Assembly (NCBI RefSeq): GCF_009674825.1
Contig: NZ_WKJH01000021.1
Location: forward strand, 221,044 to 285,043
DNA length: 64,000 nt
Source of the DNA: Maribacter luteus
Lineage (GTDB): Bacteria > Bacteroidota > Bacteroidia > Flavobacteriales > Flavobacteriaceae
Direction of reading: 5' to 3'
Below the pieces are notes generated by a model, which did not search any database, was not told where the DNA came from, and was given only the letters and a program-made list of their open reading frames with translations. A program made the position numbers and the translations under genes. Below, piece by piece: positions 60,148-64,000 of the stretch. Every line of letters begins with the position of its first letter. Positions within the stretch are counted from its first letter, which is position 1.

Positions 60148-61341
60148 ATGAACCTTCACGAATATCAAGGAAAAGAAATTTTAGAAAGTTTTGGTGTACG
60201 TATACAGCGTGGTATAGTGGCACATAGTCCCAAAGAGGCTGTTGCTGCGGCAAAACAATTGACTGCAGAGACAGGAACAGGGTGGCATGTTATCAAAGCA
60301 CAAGTTCATGCTGGTGGTCGTGGAAAAGGTGGTGGTGTTAAGCTTGCAAAGAACCTTCAGGAAGTTGAAGAGATTGCAGGTAACATCATCGGGATGAACC
60401 TGATCACACCCCAGACATCGGCAGAAGGGAAGAAGGTTCACCAAGTATTGATCGCTGAGGATGTATATTATCCTGGAGATAGCGAGACCAGCGAATTTTA
60501 TATGTCGGTATTATTGGATCGAGGTAAAGGCCGCAACATGATCATGTATTCTACCGAAGGTGGTATGGATATTGAAGAAGTAGCGGAAAAGACCCCACAT
60601 TTGATATTTACTGAGGAAGTTGACCCTGCTACGGGTATTCTTCCGTTCCAAGCACGTAAAATCGCATTTAATTTGGGATTGTCAGGAACGGCATTCAAAG
60701 AGATGACCAAGTTCGTGACATCTTTATACAAGGCTTATGTGGAAAGTGATTCGAACATGTTCGAGATCAACCCGGTTTTAAAGACTTCGGATAACAAGAT
60801 AATGGCCGTAGATGCCAAGGTTTCTATTGATGACAATGCCTTATATCGAAGAAAACAGTATGCTGAAATGCGCGACTTAAGGGAAGAGAACCCTATTGAA
60901 GTTGAAGCAAGGGCTGTAGGTTTAAGTTATGTAGATTTGGATGGCAATGTAGGTTGTATGGTAAATGGTGCAGGATTGGCCATGGCTACAATGGACTTGA
61001 TAAAAATGGCAGGAGGTGAGCCAGCTAACTTTTTGGATGTCGGTGGTACCGCTGATGCCAAGAGGGTTGAGGAAGCTTTTCGTATTATCTTGAAAGACCC
61101 GGCCGTTAAAGCGATATTGATTAATATTTTCGGCGGAATCGTTCGTTGTGATCGTGTTGCCCAAGGTGTGGTTGATGCTTATAAGAATATGGGAGATTCA
61201 ATTAAAGTGCCTATAATAGTCCGTTTGCAGGGAACCAATGCTGAATTGGCTAAAGAGATAATCGATAATTCCGGTTTAGCGGTTCATTCGGCTGTTCAGT
61301 TCCAAGAAGCTGCCGATAAGGTAAAAGAGGTATTGAGCTAA
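60148..61341 (+). CDS. sucC: Succinyl-CoA synthetase beta subunit (ADP-forming)
   Basis: A 397-residue ATP-grasp subunit of a citric-acid-cycle enzyme. The nucleotide-binding N-domain (MNLHEYQGKEILESFGVRIQRG, KAQVHAGGRGKGGGVKL) and the CoA/phosphate-histidine C-domain (FLDVGGTADAKRVEEAF, LINIFGGIVRCDRVAQGVV) are intact. sucD, often adjacent, is not here. It ends at a strong terminator. Confidence 0.98.
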   Translation: MNLHEYQGKEILESFGVRIQRGIVAHSPKEAVAAAKQLTAETGTGWHVIKAQVHAGGRGKGGGVKLAKNLQEVEEIAGNIIGMNLITPQTSAEGKKVHQVLIAEDVYYPGDSETSEFYMSVLLDRGKGRNMIMYSTEGGMDIEEVAEKTPHLIFTEEVDPATGILPFQARKIAFNLGLSGTAFKEMTKFVTSLYKAYVESDSNMFEINPVLKTSDNKIMAVDAKVSIDDNALYRRKQYAEMRDLREENPIEVEARAVGLSYVDLDGNVGCMVNGAGLAMATMDLIKMAGGEPANFLDVGGTADAKRVEEAFRIILKDPAVKAILINIFGGIVRCDRVAQGVVDAYKNMGDSIKVPIIVRLQGTNAELAKEIIDNSGLAVHSAVQFQEAADKVKEVLS

Positions 61342-61363
61342 GTAGAAACAACTTAGTTATATT

Positions 61364-61402
61364 AAAAAAAGAGCGATATTTTAAAATATCGCTCTTTTTT
61401 TT
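61364..61402 (+). terminator. Intrinsic terminator after sucC
   Basis: AAAAAGAGCGATATTTT pairs with AAAATATCGCTCTTTTT, a long perfect stem with a T run. Confidence 0.92.
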
Positions 61403-61618
61403 GTGCTGTAAGTTTCCGAATTGTTATTTGTTTTAAGTTTTGGTTAAGCCTGTAATTCATGCTGTGGATATTACAGAAACTTGTTTTCCTTTGTTCTCGG
61501 ATTTAAGAATAACATAAATTAAAATAATGTTAAATGAGGATATTCTTGTAACAATCTATAATCTAGGGCGTCTTTTTAATAATCATCAATTATTCATCAA
61601 TCATTAAACAAACAAATC

Positions 61619-61957
61619 ATGAGAAAATTAAGTTTAGTATTTGTAGCTGCGATGCTATTAATGAGTGCAAACATTTTAGCGAACGATGCAGTAGGCGAAA
61701 AGCCGATTAAGCAATTATCCACACAAATTGGGCAGCTTTTGGAAAATGCCCCCTTGACTTCTGATTTTATTGACCAAACAGCCCAAGTGCGTTTTACCTT
61801 GAACAATCAAGGTGAGATTGTGGTTTTGTCAGTAGATACGGATCTTAGGGTATTAGAGAATTTTGTCAAGACAAGATTGAATTACCAAAAGGTAAGTATT
61901 GGTAATTTCAAGGAAGGTGAAATGTATACCATTCCGATTAGGATCGCAGGTGCATAA
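61619..61957 (+). CDS. Small secreted protein of unknown function
   Basis: A 112-residue protein with a signal peptide (MRKLSLVFVAAMLLMSANILA). The mature part has IGQLLENAPLTSDFIDQTAQVRFTLNNQGEIVVLSVDTDLRVLENFVKTRLNYQKV, reminiscent of the C-terminal strand pattern of TonB-like domains, though the match is loose. It lies alone after sucC, with a terminator whose right arm overlaps the DUF1456 gene. Confidence 0.72.
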   Translation: MRKLSLVFVAAMLLMSANILANDAVGEKPIKQLSTQIGQLLENAPLTSDFIDQTAQVRFTLNNQGEIVVLSVDTDLRVLENFVKTRLNYQKVSIGNFKEGEMYTIPIRIAGA

Positions 61958-61975
61958 TGCTTTAAAAATTTATTG

Positions 61976-62014
61976 AATCCTGAATTGGGCCTATGGTCTG
62001 GTTCAGGATTTTTT
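61976..62014 (+). terminator. Intrinsic terminator after the small secreted protein gene
   Basis: AATCCTGAA pairs with TTCAGGATT around a 17-base loop, then a T run. Its right arm overlaps the last codons of the minus-strand DUF1456 gene. Confidence 0.7.
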
Positions 62015-62392
62015 ATTGCCTTTAGATTGGGAGGGTTTGTTCTTATATTTTACGGGTGAAATATCCTGTTTAAAATCTTTTCGCTTTGCGGATTTAAAAT
62101 CTCTTTTTTTTGGGGAAACTGCCGGTTTTGCAACCTTGTTCTTTGATAGTGCTTCTCCCGGTGTTGTAGGATTCTCTTTGGTTCCCCTCAGGTGGATGAC
62201 AAGGCCGTTTAAGAAATTCCTGAGTATTTGGTCTCCACATTCCATATAGTTAGGGTGGTCTTCTTTTCTGAACAGTGCACCCAATTCACTTTTTGTTATA
62301 TTGAAATCTACTAATTTAAGTATTTCTACAATCTCATCATCCCTTAGCATTAGGGCTACTCTTAATTTTTTAAAAATATCATTGTTGGTCAT
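62003..62392 (-). CDS. DUF1456 family protein (YehS-like)
   Basis: A 129-residue protein. The DUF1456 unit opens MTNNDIFKKLRVALMLRDDEIVEILKLVDFNITKSELGALFRKEDHPNYMECGDQILRNFLNGL. Here only one such unit is present (YehS has two), followed by a Lys/Ser-rich, disordered basic tail (PKKRDFKSAKRKDFKQD). The tail could bind nucleic acid. It overlaps the terminator at 61976-62014. Role unknown. Confidence 0.88.
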   Translation of the reverse strand: MTNNDIFKKLRVALMLRDDEIVEILKLVDFNITKSELGALFRKEDHPNYMECGDQILRNFLNGLVIHLRGTKENPTTPGEALSKNKVAKPAVSPKKRDFKSAKRKDFKQDISPVKYKNKPSQSKGNKKS

Positions 62393-62579
62393 GTTCGCGA
62401 TTTTTATTCAATATGGCCGCAAATTAAGGATAGCTCTTGGTATTTCAACGGAAAATGGCAATTTATTATACGAAAGCAAAGTAATATCAGTTATAGCATT
62501 GAATATATGGGAGTTACTAGATAAAATTATGGTGTTGGACCATGTGAAAGTACTAGAGGGTGATCCTACATTTTTTTAA
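62391..62579 (+). CDS. Doubtful 62-residue ORF upstream of the TerB-like gene
   Basis: An open frame of 62 codons, ending EGDPTFF, that overlaps the start of the DUF1456 gene by two bases on the other strand. The product has a plausible helical mix (NIWELLDKIMVLDHVKVLEG) but a weak start context and no promoter. It may be a remnant or chance; kept only as a possibility. The rest of 62580-62676 shows nothing else. Confidence 0.22.
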   Translation: MFAIFIQYGRKLRIALGISTENGNLLYESKVISVIALNIWELLDKIMVLDHVKVLEGDPTFF

Positions 62580-62676
62580 AGGTTTGCAGGTCTCCTTTGT
62601 CATAGGTTGAACTAGTAAATTTTGCATCGGTTTATTGGGTAATCTGGGATAAACCTAATTTAAAAGGGGAAAGAAT

Positions 62677-63078
62677 ATGGCTTCACGTAAAGAAAAACTT
62701 AGTATACTTTCGGAAATGATAGCTTTCGCTAAGGTCGATAATAAGGTGAAACCTGAGGAATATGGTTTTCTTCAAAGTGTGGCGGAGCAATTAGGGGTAG
62801 AACATAGTGTTTTCGACGGGCTTTTCCATAGAAAGGTCGAGCATGTTATTCCAAAATCAGAGGCTGACCGTATTTTGCAATTTCACCGATTGGTGTTGTT
62901 GATGAATGTTGATAACAAGCAAGACCAAATAGAAATAGACCGTATTCATAATGTGGGATTGGAAATGGGGCTACCGCCATCGGCGATAGAGCAGGTTTTG
63001 GCCATAATGCACCAATATCCCAATAAAATAGTGCCACCAAAAGTGTTGATCGATATTTTCAAGGCGCATTATAATTGA
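62677..63078 (+). CDS. TerB-like tellurite-resistance family protein
   Basis: A 133-residue, all-helical soluble protein of the TerB fold. Core helices read MASRKEKLSILSEMIAFAKVDNKVKPEEYGFLQSVAEQLGVEHSVFDGLF and EIDRIHNVGLEMGLPPSAIEQVLAIMHQYPN. TerB-like domains often bind metal and occur as stand-alone proteins with unknown stress roles. No other ter genes are near. Confidence 0.86.
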   Translation: MASRKEKLSILSEMIAFAKVDNKVKPEEYGFLQSVAEQLGVEHSVFDGLFHRKVEHVIPKSEADRILQFHRLVLLMNVDNKQDQIEIDRIHNVGLEMGLPPSAIEQVLAIMHQYPNKIVPPKVLIDIFKAHYN

Positions 63079-63178
63079 ATATCCACGCACTGATATCCTC
63101 TTATATCAATTGAATAATGGTTGTAACATGTTAAAAAGCGTCATATTGTCACAAAAATACTCTAGAAATAAGACATAA

Positions 63179-63209
63179 TGACATTTTATTGGGGTTGGTA
63201 TATCTTTTG
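63179..63209 (+). promoter_or_regulatory. Putative promoter of hsp20
   Basis: TGACATTTT (63179-63187) lies 30 bases before the last base of a TATCTTTTG box (63201-63209), the same spacing seen before grpE. Confidence 0.45.
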
Positions 63210-63255
63210 TCCTTTCACAATTGAAATTAAAATTTAACCCTAAAAAATAAATGTT

Positions 63256-63681
63256 ATGAGTTTAGTTAAGAGAAACGATATTTTGTTCCCATCATTAATG
63301 AATGAAATATTCAAACCAGACTGGTTTGGTGGTATGGTAAATGAAAATACCAGTGTTCCTGCAGTGAACATCAAGGAAAACGATACCGATTTTGAATTGG
63401 AATTAGCTGTTCCAGGTAGAAAAAAAGAAGATTTTAAAATAGAGGTCAATGAAAATGTACTGACCATTTCTTCAGAAGTAAGTTCAGAGAAAAAAGAAGA
63501 AAAGGAGAATTATACAAGGAAGGAATTTTCATTCGCTTCATTCAAACGAGCATTCACTTTGCCTGAAACAATCGACGAGGACAATATCAAGGCTTCGTAC
63601 GAAGATGGAATCTTAAAATTCAATCTACCAAAAAAAGAAGAGGCCTTACCAAAGCCAAAAAGAATGATCGAATTGTCTTAA
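63256..63681 (+). CDS. Small heat-shock protein, Hsp20/alpha-crystallin family
   Basis: A 141-residue chaperone. The alpha-crystallin domain (residues ~45-135) shows ENDTDFELELAVPGRKKEDFKIEVNENVLTISSEVSSEKKEEKENYTRKEFSFASFKRAFTLPETIDEDNIKASYEDGILKFNLPKKEEA, including the A-x-G-like loop GILKFNLPK. N-terminal part opens MSLVKRNDILFPSLMNEIF. Probably induced by heat with grpE-dnaJ. It is followed by a structured intergenic region. Confidence 0.95.
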   Translation: MSLVKRNDILFPSLMNEIFKPDWFGGMVNENTSVPAVNIKENDTDFELELAVPGRKKEDFKIEVNENVLTISSEVSSEKKEEKENYTRKEFSFASFKRAFTLPETIDEDNIKASYEDGILKFNLPKKEEALPKPKRMIELS

Positions 63682-63742
63682 GGATTTAAAAATATTATGT
63701 GGTGTCCTAATTGGGCATGGCATAATGGTTGGTTTGTTGGTT

Positions 63743-63847
63743 GATACTGATGGGCTGTTAGCAGACATCAGGGTGTTGGTTGCCTGCCTAATCGGGTAAG
63801 GACATCAGCATCGGAGAAGCGTCCTGAGCAATCGGGGCGCTTTTTTC
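63743..63847 (+). ncRNA. Candidate structured RNA between hsp20 and uvrB
   Basis: A G+C-richer, non-coding stretch with CTGATG/CATCAG forming one hairpin, two direct copies of GACATCAG (63764, 63801) and a terminator hairpin with T run at 63818-63847. A degenerate -7 box (TTGGTTTG, 63729-63736) lies just before. It could also be a long 3' UTR of hsp20. It lacks the GGAAGCAG core of SRP RNA and is not a tRNA. I cannot assign it to a known family by eye. Confidence 0.35.
63818..63847 (+). terminator. Intrinsic terminator between hsp20 and uvrB
   Basis: AGCGTCC pairs with GGGCGCT (one G-T) around a 10-base loop and is followed by TTTTTT. Confidence 0.75.
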
Positions 63848-63901
63848 GTTTATGTTTTATGATTATTTCGACCAGTGAGCAGGTTTGGATCAATTACCTC
63901 C

Positions 63902-64000
63902 TCAATCCTGTTTCTGTAACATTTTGATTTCATCTCGGAGTTTGGCAGCTGTCATAAAGTCCAATTCTTTGGCGGCTTTTTCCATGGCTTTACGTTTGTC
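63902..64000 (-). CDS. uvrB: Excinuclease ABC subunit B, C-terminal end (start outside window)
   Basis: Only the last 32 residues are in the window. They read KAMEKAAKELDFMTAAKLRDEIKMLQ, the UVR domain that closes UvrB (also found at the middle of UvrC; the short tail and stop favour UvrB). Convergent with hsp20. The rest of the protein lies beyond base 64000. Confidence 0.8.
   Translation of the reverse strand, partial: DKRKAMEKAAKELDFMTAAKLRDEIKMLQKQD

Noticed and set aside
63743-63847. Signal-recognition-particle RNA or tRNA
   Set aside because: No GGAAGCAG core of SRP RNA and no cloverleaf or CCA end; listed only as an unassigned RNA candidate.
1-64000. CRISPR arrays, insertion sequences, prophage or integrative elements
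   Set aside because: No regular spacer-repeat array, transposase, integrase or phage structural gene was seen.

Overview
The window is a piece of a Flavobacteriaceae (Bacteroidota) chromosome, probably from a marine member. The evidence is AT-rich DNA, many start sites preceded by the Bacteroidota -7 element TAnnTTTG rather than a Shine-Dalgarno box, frequent TTG starts, and gene families typical of the group (DUF3570, DUF4266, DUF4197, DUF1573, DUF3276, DUF6268, long NusB, a cyclophilin-FKBP fusion, a TonB receptor with a carboxypeptidase-like N-domain). Genus cannot be fixed by eye. No rRNA, tRNA, CRISPR array, integrase or transposase was seen. The window looks like core and near-core chromosome with short operons and many back-to-back terminators.

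Layout. 1-2 kb: end of an ApbE flavin-transferase operon with a Cys-tailed lipoprotein and a beta-barrel. 2-8 kb: prfA, pyrF, an alpha/beta hydrolase, then purU-DUF4197 on the minus strand and an Lrp regulator. 8-12 kb: a secreted hydrolase-fold protein whose nucleophile Ser is Gly, a DJ-1-like lipoprotein and an MFS exporter with a terminator just before its start codon. 12.9-17.4 kb: a nitrogen block of two P-II/Amt pairs around a porin. 17.7-25.5 kb: crcB, small membrane proteins, a MazG-like protein, ilvE, mnmD, grpE-dnaJ. 26-31 kb: an ABC-2 exporter, MscS channel, barrel and sigma54-type response regulator in one operon. 32-41 kb: PPK2, M28 peptidase, PPIase fusion, cold-shock protein, peroxiredoxin, BstA-like protein, transporter and acyltransferase. 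41-46.9 kb: ABC exporter, nusB, DUF1573, yajC, pepT. 47-57.4 kb: TonB receptor, pyrD, LysE exporter, HMG-CoA lyase, a porin/FMN-binding/membrane protein operon and guaB. 57.4-64 kb: thioredoxin, lysA, sucC, TerB-like and Hsp20 genes and the 3' end of uvrB.

The parts most worth a second look are small elements a standard ORF caller would miss. They are: (i) a 23-codon ORF followed by a strong terminator that ends 10 bases before the MFS start codon, which looks like a leader-peptide attenuator; (ii) three related tiny membrane peptides (59, 28 and 29 residues) at 18.2 and 35.5 kb, two of them in tandem behind a repeated 12-mer; (iii) two candidate small RNAs, after dnaJ and after hsp20. Also notable are an ApbE gene and, 54 kb away, an FMN-binding protein of the kind ApbE modifies, and a pseudo-hydrolase that differs from an active site by one base.

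All functions are assigned from motifs, length and context read by eye; nothing was searched against a database.
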